The notes: generated from the sequence alone by a model not told the origin. Positions 6,470 to 12,414 are shown, counted from the stretch's first letter. The stretch is DNA of 12,414 nt from CAG-877 sp963660495 (GCA_963660495.1 CAVKYO010000041.1:1-12414); one strand, 5' to 3'. Numbers and translations: made by a program.

Positions 6470-8233
6470 TTACATTTCTTTTAAATAATCAAATAATGCT
6501 TTAGAAACATCCTCTGGTAGTACTTCATTAAGTTCTTCAATTGACGCTTCCTTCATTTTCTTTAAAGAGCCAAATTTCTTTAATAATTCCTTACGTCTAA
6601 CTTCACCAATGCCTGGAACCAAGTCTAATAGTGAAGACAAAGACCCTTTAGCTTTAATATTTCTATGATATGTAATAGCGTACCTATGTACTTCTTCTTG
6701 AATTCTACTAAAGAATAAAAATAAATTACTATTAGGACTAACTTCTAGTACCCTACCTTCCTCATCAATAATAGAACTAGTCTTATGTTTATCATTTTTA
6801 ACTAAACCAATGACTCTAATCTTAAGACCTAAACTATCTATTATCTCTTTCGCAATTCTTACCTGATTATATCCCCCATCCATCACAACAATATCAGGTA
6901 AAGTTAAATTTTCCATTAAAACTTTATAATATCTTCTATATAAAACTTCCTTCATTGCTCCTAAATCATCTTTAACATCAGCTGAAATCTTATACTTTCT
7001 ATACTCATCTTTCAAAGGTAAAAAATCATTATAAACAACCATTCCACCAACATAAAAAGTTCCAAATAAATGTGAATTATCAAAAGCTTCCATTCTAGAA
7101 ACATTATCAGTCTTCAACAATACCTTTAACTCATCTATTGCTTTAAGTCTTAAATCATCATTCTTTTTTAACATTTCTTCTTCAGACATTAATATCTCTT
7201 TCGCGTTATCTCTAGCTAAATCCAATAAGTTCTTTAACTTACCCTTTTTCGGACTATTAACTTTAATATTTAGATAATTAGAAAGTAATTCACTATCAAC
7301 TTCTTCTGGAACCAATAACTCCTTAGGTAAAACACCTGTCTTTTCATAAAACTTCAAAATATATTCTACTACTTGGTCTAAAACATCTAAATCACTACTA
7401 ATAATATCTTTATTTCTACCAACTAATAAACCATCTCTTACAAAGAAAACTTGTATAGAAAGATAATTCTTATCTACATAATAATTAATCAAATCAAAAT
7501 TATAATTATTATTTAAATCTATCTTCTGTCTTCTTAAAGTAATATCAATATCTTCAAGCATAGTTTTAAGTTCTAATGCTCTTTCATAATTCATTACTTC
7601 ACTTGCTTTTAACATTTCTTTATTAATCTTTTCTCTAATAAAACTACTATCTCCTTTTAAAAAAGCTACAATCTCTTTAGACATCTCATCAATAACATTT
7701 TTATCAATATTTTTAGTACAATAACCTAAACATTCATGTATATGATAATATAAACAAAGCTCTTTCTTTAAATGTTCACATTTTCTTAAAGGATAAAGTC
7801 TATTCAACATATTAACTGTTTTTCTAGCCGCTGTAACATTAGGATAAGGACCATATAAATAGTTTAAATTTTTCTTTCTCTTAACATTACGTACAACTCT
7901 AAGTCTTGGATACTTCTCTTTAGTTAACTCAATATAAGGATAAGTCTTATCATCTGTAAGCATAATATTATACTTAGGATCATACTTCTTAATCAAAGTA
8001 ATTTCTAATATTAAAGACTCTAACTCCGAAGAAGTAACAATATATTCAAAATCATCTATATCTTCAACTAACATCTTAGTTTTACCAGTAACTGTACCCG
8101 TAAAATAACTTTTAAGTCTATTTTTTAAATTCTTAGCTTTACCAACATAAATAATTACACCGTCTTTATTTTTCATCTGATAACTACCAGGTTTAGTTGG
8201 CACCAAAGCTAACTTTTCTTTAAAGTCCTTCAT
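6470..8233 (-). CDS. uvrC: Excinuclease ABC subunit C (UvrC)
   Basis: UvrC makes the 3' and 5' incisions around bulky lesions after UvrA and UvrB load. With this start it has 587 residues. The GIY-YIG nuclease domain is at about 14-92 (PGSYQM, YVGKAKNLKNRL). A Cys cluster C152-x7-C160-x7-C168-x3-C172 resembles the iron-sulphur ligands reported for E. coli UvrC. A UVR motif for UvrB contact lies at about 203-237. The RNase H-like endonuclease domain shows MEAFDNSH (D385), VVMDGG (D452) and KNDKHKT (H484). Helix-hairpin-helix elements at about 535-580 (LVPGIGEVRRKELLKKFGS) bind DNA. I chose the ATG at 8233 over an in-frame ATG at 8260 because GGTGATC lies just before it. It heads the uvrC-mutL unit, after the yneF terminator. 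Confidence 0.97.
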   Translation of the reverse strand: MKDFKEKLALVPTKPGSYQMKNKDGVIIYVGKAKNLKNRLKSYFTGTVTGKTKMLVEDIDDFEYIVTSSELESLILEITLIKKYDPKYNIMLTDDKTYPYIELTKEKYPRLRVVRNVKRKKNLNYLYGPYPNVTAARKTVNMLNRLYPLRKCEHLKKELCLYYHIHECLGYCTKNIDKNVIDEMSKEIVAFLKGDSSFIREKINKEMLKASEVMNYERALELKTMLEDIDITLRRQKIDLNNNYNFDLINYYVDKNYLSIQVFFVRDGLLVGRNKDIISSDLDVLDQVVEYILKFYEKTGVLPKELLVPEEVDSELLSNYLNIKVNSPKKGKLKNLLDLARDNAKEILMSEEEMLKKNDDLRLKAIDELKVLLKTDNVSRMEAFDNSHLFGTFYVGGMVVYNDFLPLKDEYRKYKISADVKDDLGAMKEVLYRRYYKVLMENLTLPDIVVMDGGYNQVRIAKEIIDSLGLKIRVIGLVKNDKHKTSSIIDEEGRVLEVSPNSNLFLFFSRIQEEVHRYAITYHRNIKAKGSLSSLLDLVPGIGEVRRKELLKKFGSLKKMKEASIEELNEVLPEDVSKALFDYLKEM

Positions 8234-8235
8234 AA

Positions 8236-8242
8236 GATCACC
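8236..8242 (-). promoter_or_regulatory. Ribosome binding site that decides the uvrC start
   Basis: GGTGATC on the minus strand, two to three bases before the ATG at 8233-8231, matching the extreme 3' end of 16S rRNA. The upstream in-frame ATG at 8260 has no such site. Confidence 0.75.
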
Positions 8243-8248
8243 AAGATA

Positions 8249-8277
8249 ATTATAAAACAAACAAGAAAAAAAGAAAA
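8249..8277 (-). promoter_or_regulatory. Possible promoter of uvrC-mutL
   Basis: A perfect TATAAT on the minus strand (8254-8249) lies between the yneF terminator and the uvrC start. The hexamer 17 bases upstream (TTTTCT, 8277-8272) is a poor -35, so only the -10 supports the call. A promoter is expected here because of the terminator just upstream. Confidence 0.4.
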
Positions 8278-8297
8278 GTATACTATTGATACTTTTC
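8266..8297 (-). terminator. Rho-independent terminator of the tkt-sirA-yneF region
   Basis: On the minus strand arms 8297-8289 and 8281-8273 form a perfect 9-bp stem with a 7-base loop, followed by seven T (8272-8266). The yneF stop codon (8285-8283) is in the loop. Confidence 0.85.
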
Positions 8298-8492
8298 CAT
8301 AGCCTTCATCATTTGATTAATCTGCTTTTGATTTGGTTTTCTTCCCATTTGCATCATTAAAGCCTTAATCATATCTTCATTAATAGGCGGATTCTTCTTT
8401 AAATATTTTTCCATTACTTTACGTGCTATAAAGAAACCAGCAACAGCTCCTATAACCAATCCAAGAAGAACTAATAAAATATCATGTAACAT
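8283..8492 (-). CDS. yneF: YneF family (UPF0154) small membrane protein
   Basis: The product has 69 residues, the usual length for the family. One transmembrane segment (about 4-23, LLVLLGLVIGAVAGFFIARK) is followed by a cytoplasmic tail with the family's NPPINEDMIKALMMQMGRKPNQKQINQMM core (34-62). The molecular role of YneF is unknown. AAGGAG (8501-8506) lies eight bases before the ATG. It has its own promoter (8522-8550) and a strong terminator. The tkt-sirA-yneF order of B. subtilis is kept, and this is the basis for naming its upstream neighbour. Confidence 0.93.
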   Translation of the reverse strand: MLHDILLVLLGLVIGAVAGFFIARKVMEKYLKKNPPINEDMIKALMMQMGRKPNQKQINQMMKAMEKYQ

Positions 8493-8521
8493 AAAATCAT
8501 CTCCTTAATAATTATATGAAT

Positions 8522-8550
8522 ATTGTAACATTTAAACTAAGCTATATCAA
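8522..8550 (-). promoter_or_regulatory. Sigma-A-type promoter of yneF
   Basis: On the minus strand the -35 TTGATA (8550-8545) and the -10 TACAAT (8527-8522) are exactly 17 bases apart. The -35 overlaps the stop codon of the sirA-like gene. The predicted start near 8515 leaves a leader of about 23 bases containing AAGGAG. Confidence 0.7.
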
Positions 8551-8996
8551 GCAAAAGACGAAAGTTCAGACTGTTTTTTATCACAAAAATCTTTCAAAAA
8601 GAAATAATTTTGATTTTTAAAGTCACATACAAAAAAATTACTTGAATAATTATCTAATAATTTAAAGAAAGAAGAATTATATTGTTCCGTCTCTAATCTA
8701 ATATAGCTTCTTTTAATAATAAGTCTACTTATTTCATCTTTATATAAATTATTAATATAATGTGTATTACCTCTTTTTGAATATGGAATATCTTTATGAC
8801 ACTTTAAAAATAAATCTCGATCAATACTATTCTTATCAATTTTATTAATAAGTTGACTAAATAAAGTATATGCATAACTTATTTCTTCTTTATCTAAATA
8901 ATATATTTGTCTTAATATATTATATAAAACCCGATAATTATTCTGATACAAACTTATAAATTGTTCTTTTATATCAAAAATAAAATAGACTCTCAT
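8547..8996 (-). CDS. sirA: SirA-like sporulation inhibitor of replication
   Basis: SirA binds domain I of DnaA and stops new rounds of chromosome replication when a Bacillus cell enters sporulation. The 149-residue product is the right length. I see the family-like start VYFIFDIKEQFISLY (3-17; Bacillus SirA begins with a similar Y-x-I-K-E-x-F pattern), a central helical region, a basic KRGNTHYINNLYKDEISRL segment (74-92) and a C-terminal FFVCDFKNQNYFFL (121-134) that lines up with the aromatic F-x-x-x-DF...Y end of SirA. The strongest support is position: it lies between tkt and yneF exactly as sirA (yneE) does in B. subtilis. The sequence is diverged and I recall the family from memory, so this is probable, not certain. 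GGTGAT precedes the ATG by three bases. See also the possible Spo0A box at 9036-9045. Confidence 0.75.
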   Translation of the reverse strand: MRVYFIFDIKEQFISLYQNNYRVLYNILRQIYYLDKEEISYAYTLFSQLINKIDKNSIDRDLFLKCHKDIPYSKRGNTHYINNLYKDEISRLIIKRSYIRLETEQYNSSFFKLLDNYSSNFFVCDFKNQNYFFLKDFCDKKQSELSSFA

Positions 8997-9035
8997 AATA
9001 TCACCAAGTATATAGTAACAATTATGAAAGTCGTT

Positions 9036-9045
9036 TTTTATCGAA
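9036..9045. promoter_or_regulatory. Possible Spo0A-binding site upstream of the sirA-like gene
   Basis: TTTTATCGAA on the plus strand differs at one base from the Spo0A-box consensus TTTTGTCGAA. Possible -10 elements TACTAT (9017-9012) or TATACT (9012-9007) on the minus strand have no good -35, and the box falls about where the -35 would be, as in Spo0A-activated sigma-A promoters. Short AT-rich sites arise easily by chance. Confidence 0.35.
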
Positions 9046-9047
9046 TT

Positions 9048-11039
9048 TTATTTTAATAAGTTCTCTATTTTTTCTTCTAAACTATCTACATCAAATCCAA
9101 ATTTCTTATAAACATCATCTTTTTTACCAGATGCACCGAAAGTATCCAATGTAATTAAGTATTTATCATTAAATATTAATCTATTCCAAGAGAATGATGA
9201 ACCAGCTTCTACTACTATTTTTCTAACTTCCACTGGTAAAACACTTTCTATATATTCTTCATCTTGTTTTAAAAATCTATTTAAGTTTGGCATTGAAACT
9301 ACTCTTACCGCTATACCTTTAACAAGTAATCTCTTCGCAACTTCTATCGCTTGGTGAACTTCTTCGCCCGTTGCGATAACAATACCAGATGGTTTTCTTT
9401 CAGTATCAAATACAACATAGCCACCATGACTAACTCCTACTACATTAGTTGTTTCTAATATTGGTAACTTATTACGTGATAATGTAATAACACTAGGTCC
9501 AGAAACAGTTTCAGAAATAGCTTTATATGAGCCAATAACTTCATTAGCATCAGCTGGTCTAAATACTTCTAAATTTGGAGTACTGCGTAAACCAAGTAAT
9601 TGTTCCACTGGCTGATGAGTAGGACCATCTTCTCCAACACTAATTGAATCATGTGTAAATATATATATAACTGGTAACTTCATCATTGCTGCCATTCTAA
9701 TAGCCGGTTTCATATAATCAGAAAAACTTAAAAAAGTAGAACCATACACTCTAAATCCAGATAAAGCTAATCCATTTAATATTGCACCCATCGCATGTTC
9801 TCTAACTCCAAAGAAAATATTTTTACCTAAATAATTATTTGCCGAAAAGTCACCAGCATCTTTAATATAAGTCTTATTAGCACCAAATAAATCTGCACTA
9901 CCACCTAATATCACTGGTGAATCTTTAACAACTGAATTAAGTAATCTAGAAGAAGTATCGCGAGGAGACTCTAATAAATCCTCTGTAGGTGTATAAATAA
10001 AGTTCTTAATAGGTAGAGCTTTATCATTGCTCATAAAAAAGTTCAATTCTTCTTGTTCTTTATCTGATAAAGAAGAAACCATCTTTTTAAAATTTTCAGA
10101 TAAAGAAGAACATCTCTTTTCAATAAAATATCTAAAGTCATCACATATATTTTGGGATACAGTAAATGGAATATCTCTAAATCCAAGTTTTTCTTTAATA
10201 GCCGTAATCTCATTTTTACTAAAAGGAGCACCATGTACAAGATTAGTTCCTTCTAAACTAGAATGTTTTCCAATAACTGTTTTAACTTCAATTAATGTTG
10301 GCTTATCAGTACTATTCTTTGCTTCATCTATTGCTTTAGAAATAGCTTCATAACTCTCACCATCACTAACTGTAATAACATTCCAGCCTAAAGAAATAAA
10401 TCTCATTGAAACATTATCATTAAAAGTCATTGAAGTCTTACCATCTAAACAAACATCATTTGAATCGTATAAAACTATTAATTTATTTAATTTCAAAGTA
10501 CCAGCTAAAGAACAAGCTTCATAGCTAACACCTTCCATTAAATCTCCATCACCAGCTAAAACATAAGTATAATAATCAATTACTTCTTTTTTGCCATTAT
10601 TATATCTAGCTCTTAAATTAGCTTCAGCCATAGCCATACCAACAGCCATCGCAATACCTTGTCCCAATGGTCCAGTTGAAGCATCAACTCCAGGTGTAAC
10701 TCCATATTCAGGATGTCCTGGTGTAATAGAATCTATTTGTCTAAAGTTCTTTAAGTCATCCAAAGTAATAGGAAAACCAGCTAAATATAAAGTTGCATAT
10801 AATAAAGCTGAACCATGTCCTGCTGACATAACAAAACGATCTCTATTAAAATAATTTGGATCAGTAGGATCAAATCTTAAATGATGTGCATACAAAGTAT
10901 ATAGTATTGGCGCAGCACCAAGTACAATACCAGGATGACCAGAATTAGCCTCACTAATCATATCAATTCCTAAACATCTAAGTTGATCAATAATCTTTCC
11001 TTGATTAATTTCACTCTCATCTTTCTTTTGAGCTGTCAA
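9048..11039 (-). CDS. tkt: Transketolase
   Basis: Transketolase moves two-carbon ketol units between sugar phosphates in the non-oxidative pentose phosphate pathway, using thiamine diphosphate and Mg. The 663-residue product has the full family layout: SEANSGHPG (29-37), SAGHGSALLY (72-81), TPGHPE (106-111), GPLGQG (123-128), the ThDP/metal motif GDGDLMEGVSYEA ending at N194 (163-194), the catalytic Glu region GVREHAMGA (411-419, with E414), GEDGPTHQPVEQL (469-481), SRNKLP (521-526) and the C-terminal FGASGKK (634-640). The start is a TTG at 11039 with AAGGAG nine bases upstream; the next in-frame ATG (residue 27) would cut into the conserved core. It has a strong promoter. I see no terminator after it, so transcripts may run into the sirA-like gene. 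Confidence 0.97.
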   Translation of the reverse strand: MTAQKKDESEINQGKIIDQLRCLGIDMISEANSGHPGIVLGAAPILYTLYAHHLRFDPTDPNYFNRDRFVMSAGHGSALLYATLYLAGFPITLDDLKNFRQIDSITPGHPEYGVTPGVDASTGPLGQGIAMAVGMAMAEANLRARYNNGKKEVIDYYTYVLAGDGDLMEGVSYEACSLAGTLKLNKLIVLYDSNDVCLDGKTSMTFNDNVSMRFISLGWNVITVSDGESYEAISKAIDEAKNSTDKPTLIEVKTVIGKHSSLEGTNLVHGAPFSKNEITAIKEKLGFRDIPFTVSQNICDDFRYFIEKRCSSLSENFKKMVSSLSDKEQEELNFFMSNDKALPIKNFIYTPTEDLLESPRDTSSRLLNSVVKDSPVILGGSADLFGANKTYIKDAGDFSANNYLGKNIFFGVREHAMGAILNGLALSGFRVYGSTFLSFSDYMKPAIRMAAMMKLPVIYIFTHDSISVGEDGPTHQPVEQLLGLRSTPNLEVFRPADANEVIGSYKAISETVSGPSVITLSRNKLPILETTNVVGVSHGGYVVFDTERKPSGIVIATGEEVHQAIEVAKRLLVKGIAVRVVSMPNLNRFLKQDEEYIESVLPVEVRKIVVEAGSSFSWNRLIFNDKYLITLDTFGASGKKDDVYKKFGFDVDSLEEKIENLLK

Positions 11040-11048
11040 ATAACATCA

Positions 11049-11054
11049 CTCCTT
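11049..11054 (-). promoter_or_regulatory. Ribosome binding site supporting the TTG start of tkt
   Basis: AAGGAG on the minus strand, nine bases before the TTG at 11039-11037. An out-of-frame ATG lies only two bases after it (11046-11044) and opens a 9-codon frame ending in TGA at 11017; that spacing is too short for efficient initiation. Confidence 0.75.
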
Positions 11055-11061
11055 CAAAAAC

Positions 11062-11090
11062 ATTATAACATCTATTCTAAAATCTGTAAA
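11062..11090 (-). promoter_or_regulatory. Sigma-A-type promoter of tkt
   Basis: On the minus strand the -35 TTTACA (11090-11085) and a perfect -10 TATAAT (11067-11062) are 17 bases apart. It begins four bases after the stop codon of the 267-residue gene. The predicted start near 11055 gives a very short leader with AAGGAG almost at its 5' end. Confidence 0.8.
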
Positions 11091-11093
11091 ACA

Positions 11094-11897
11094 TTATGCT
11101 CCATACCTGCTTTTATCAAACATTTGCCAAGGAAGAAAATGTTTTCCTTCCGTATGTCCCGATAAAGCAAACTCCGTAATTCCAATAGAATTAAATTCAT
11201 CTTCAATGTATTCTAGTTTTCTTAAAAATTTCTTAATAATATCCATCCAAATAAAATCAGGTGTTTCAATATAATTTTCTGGTATACTCTTTGAAACTTC
11301 TTCCTCATCCATTCCAACACTAACTAAAAATTCAATTCTTTTCTTACGACTAATTTTATAGTCATCTTCATTTATAAGATAAGTACGATAATTTTTAAAA
11401 TTACTTAAATTACACTTTCTAACATCAAACCAAGGAATAAAGTATCTTTCATGACAGTCAATTCCTTTAGATACTTCTCTTCCATCATATCCTCTACCAA
11501 CCGCATCAATATAAACACCTACTCCTACACTAACACCAATAGATATACCAGCATATCTTTCATATCTCTTACTAGCTTCATGTGACAAATTAAATAAAAC
11601 TAAAACTCCGTCGCTATCAAGTTCTTTTACTTTCTTAAATATCTCTAAAAGTCCATCAGTTGTACCAGATGTCTCCACACTAGCCATTGAAGGTTTAGTA
11701 ATCAAAGTATCATTTCTACTAGCTGTAAAACTATCACAATATTCCTTATTATTCATATAATCATCAATATCTTTAACTATAGTTAAATCCATAATTGGAC
11801 TTAAATCTGGAAAATATTTAAGTAAATTTATCATATCCCTAGTCCTATGATAATTCATCATTTCACTTATATCATTTTTATTATTATAACTTAACAT
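11094..11897 (-). CDS. Conserved-looking protein of unknown function, 267 residues, paired with an ASCH gene
   Basis: I do not recognise this protein. It has no signal peptide or membrane segment, so it should be cytoplasmic. Parts that look constrained are RNDTLITKPSMASVETSG (61-78), DGVLVLFNLSHEASKRYERY (96-115), GISIGVSVGVGVYIDAVGRG (117-136), DGREVSKGI followed by HERYFIPWFDVR (138-160) and SGHTEGKHFLPWQMFDKSR (247-265). The Gly-rich beta-type stretch at 117-136 and the His, Glu, Arg and Trp clusters around 149-160 and 248-264 look like an active or binding site, but no catalytic motif I know fits. Its GAGGAG binding site (11903-11908) is formed by the last two Glu codons of the ASCH gene, with two bases between the genes, so the two are surely cotranscribed. 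Base composition matches its neighbours. Confidence 0.85.
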   Translation of the reverse strand: MLSYNNKNDISEMMNYHRTRDMINLLKYFPDLSPIMDLTIVKDIDDYMNNKEYCDSFTASRNDTLITKPSMASVETSGTTDGLLEIFKKVKELDSDGVLVLFNLSHEASKRYERYAGISIGVSVGVGVYIDAVGRGYDGREVSKGIDCHERYFIPWFDVRKCNLSNFKNYRTYLINEDDYKISRKKRIEFLVSVGMDEEEVSKSIPENYIETPDFIWMDIIKKFLRKLEYIEDEFNSIGITEFALSGHTEGKHFLPWQMFDKSRYGA

Positions 11898-11899
11898 AC

Positions 11900-12292
11900 T
11901 TACTCCTCGTAATCATAATCCCATAAACCTAATCTACCAGATACATAAATAGGCTCGATTTTCTTAACATTTTCTAATTTAAAGCCATATCCATCATAAC
12001 TTTTATCAGTACAAACATGATGATATACAATATCATTTTTAGCAAGTAACATTTTTCTTGCCTCATCATCTATTTTAATACAATCAGTCAAATCACAAAT
12101 TGCTAAAATACAACCTGTAGGATACTCTAAATTATACATTTCAAATTTCTTCATAGCTTTCTTATCAATACCTTTAGACGCTTGTATTAATAATTTACCT
12201 CTATATTTAGTTTTCCAAGTCCTAAATTCATATTCTTTAATACCATTAGCAATTAAAGACACATAAGGTTGTTTAATAGTAATAACTTTCAT
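11900..12292 (-). CDS. ASCH-domain protein (putative RNA-binding or nucleoside-processing)
   Basis: The 130-residue product is a single ASCH domain, the PUA-like fold related to the C-terminal domain of activating signal cointegrator 1. Visible features are VITIKQPYVSLIANGIKEYEFRTW (3-26), where family members have a Pro-x(6,7)-G-x-K-x-x-E-x-R-x-W pattern, the strand GKLLIQASK (32-40), TGCILAICDL (59-68) and the closing GYGFKLENVKKIEPI followed by GRLGLWDY (101-126). Bacterial ASCH proteins are mostly unassigned; one group (YqfB) hydrolyses N4-acetylcytidine, but I cannot place this protein there. I chose the ATG at 12292 because GGGAGGAG lies three bases upstream, and the domain starts at once; an in-frame ATG at 12340 has no binding site and lies upstream of the likely transcription start. 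It is the first gene of a pair with the 267-residue protein. Confidence 0.88.
   Translation of the reverse strand: MKVITIKQPYVSLIANGIKEYEFRTWKTKYRGKLLIQASKGIDKKAMKKFEMYNLEYPTGCILAICDLTDCIKIDDEARKMLLAKNDIVYHHVCTDKSYDGYGFKLENVKKIEPIYVSGRLGLWDYDYEE
11903..11908 (-). promoter_or_regulatory. Ribosome binding site inside the end of the ASCH gene
   Basis: GAGGAG on the minus strand is the last two Glu codons of the ASCH gene and lies five bases before its neighbour's ATG (11897), fixing that start. Confidence 0.8.
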
Positions 12293-12295
12293 AAA

Positions 12296-12303
12296 CTCCT
12301 CCC
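12296..12303 (-). promoter_or_regulatory. Ribosome binding site that decides the ASCH gene start
   Basis: GGGAGGAG on the minus strand, three bases before the ATG at 12292-12290. It is the strongest Shine-Dalgarno match in this unit. Confidence 0.8.
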
Positions 12304-12311
12304 ATATCAAT

Positions 12312-12340
12312 ATAATAACAGAACAAAAGACAAATTTCAA
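12312..12340 (-). promoter_or_regulatory. Sigma-A-type promoter of the ASCH / 267-residue gene pair
   Basis: On the minus strand the -35 TTGAAA (12340-12335) and the -10 TATTAT (12317-12312) are 17 bases apart. Transcription would begin near 12305, leaving about 13 bases before the ATG. The -35 overlaps the hairpin at 12329-12346. Confidence 0.6.
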
Positions 12341-12353
12341 TTTGTCGTTTTTT
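12329..12353. terminator. AT-rich inverted repeat with T runs on both sides (possible bidirectional terminator)
   Basis: A perfect 7-8 bp inverted repeat (12329-12336 with 12339-12346) is followed by six T after one G on the plus strand and by TTTT on the minus strand. On the minus strand it would end the gene entering from the right edge, whose stop codon lies in the loop. The stem is AT-rich, so the strength is uncertain. Confidence 0.45.
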
Positions 12354-12414
12354 GGTCGTTACCGATCAAATTTCCTACTTCACAGATAGAGTAACCTCTA
12401 TTCTCCATAGGCTT
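12337..12414 (-). CDS. Possible 3' end of a minus-strand gene running in from the right edge (partial)
   Basis: The minus strand is open from the edge for 25 codons and stops at TGA (12339-12337). The peptide contains ENRGYSICEVGNLIGNDQK; I recognise no family. The local G+C content is higher than in typical spacers here, and the stop sits in a hairpin with a T run, as other gene ends do in this window. The other two minus frames have stops. A plus-strand frame over the same bases is also open but has no ribosome binding site. The spacing to the ASCH gene is 44 bases. Confidence 0.4.
   Translation of the reverse strand, partial: KPMENRGYSICEVGNLIGNDQKTTN

Noticed and set aside
8234..8260. 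Nine-residue N-terminal extension of UvrC
   Set aside because: The ATG at 8233 has a perfect GGTGATC site and matches the usual UvrC start; the extension covers that site.
10027..10854. Plus-strand and alternate-frame open reading frames (for example 10027-10353, 10591-10854) within tkt
   Set aside because: They lie opposite or out of frame with a full, highly conserved transketolase and have no ribosome binding site or family pattern.
10983..11165. Plus-strand open frame across the tkt start region
   Set aside because: It runs antisense over the tkt promoter and the ends of two minus-strand genes; no binding site and low-complexity product.
12293..12340. Sixteen-residue N-terminal extension of the ASCH protein (MKFVFCSVIILIWEEF), which looks like a signal segment
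   Set aside because: Its ATG is in a hairpin upstream of the probable transcription start and has no binding site; GGGAGGAG directly precedes the internal ATG, where the domain begins.
12352..12414. Possible riboswitch-like structure (CCTA/TAGG and ATAGAG/CTCTAT pairings on the minus strand)
   Set aside because: It lacks the conserved core of any riboswitch class I know, and an open reading frame explains the stretch more simply.
1..12414. CRISPR array, tRNA, rRNA, insertion sequence or prophage
   Set aside because: No regularly spaced repeats, no tRNA/rRNA signatures and no transposase, integrase or phage structural genes were seen.

Overview
The window is AT-rich (roughly 30% G+C by eye) and reads as chromosome from a low-GC, endospore-forming Firmicute of the Bacilli / Erysipelotrichia / RF39 kind. 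Three things point there: sporulation genes (gpr, spoIIP and a SirA-like gene), Bacillus-like gene neighbourhoods (gpr-spoIIP-small membrane protein next to rpsT; tkt-sirA-yneF), and Bacillus-type ribosome binding sites. TGA is used as a stop (sirA-like gene) and Trp is TGG, so the code is the standard bacterial one, not the Mycoplasma one. The exact lineage cannot be fixed from the sequence alone.

Layout. Positions 95-2351 (minus strand) carry a sporulation cluster: gpr (spore protease), spoIIP (engulfment amidase/endopeptidase) and a small membrane protein in the place that YqxA has in Bacillus. rpsT (ribosomal protein S20) diverges from gpr on the plus strand, followed by a membrane-anchored transglutaminase-like protein (2799-3716). 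Positions 3730-8233 (minus) hold a DNA/RNA maintenance cluster: uvrC, mutL (endonuclease-type) and miaA. Positions 8283-11039 (minus) hold tkt, a SirA-like replication inhibitor and yneF, the same order as in B. subtilis. Positions 11094-12292 (minus) hold a tight two-gene unit: an ASCH-domain protein followed by a conserved-looking 267-residue protein that I do not recognise. Short open frames running off both ends (2-61 plus, 12337-12414 minus) may be the tails of neighbouring genes.

Regulation. Good sigma-A-type promoters can be read for rpsT, miaA, yneF, tkt and the ASCH gene, and hairpin terminators for the spoIIP cluster, rpsT, the transglutaminase/miaA convergence and yneF. In several cases the stop codon lies inside the terminator hairpin. 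tkt and miaA start with TTG. A one-mismatch Spo0A-box candidate lies upstream of the sirA-like gene.

Most of the window is core chromosome. The parts least explained are the ASCH / 267-residue pair and the small membrane protein after spoIIP. I see no insertion sequence, CRISPR array, tRNA or rRNA gene, and no clear new defence system. No stretch longer than about 110 bases lacks a gene.
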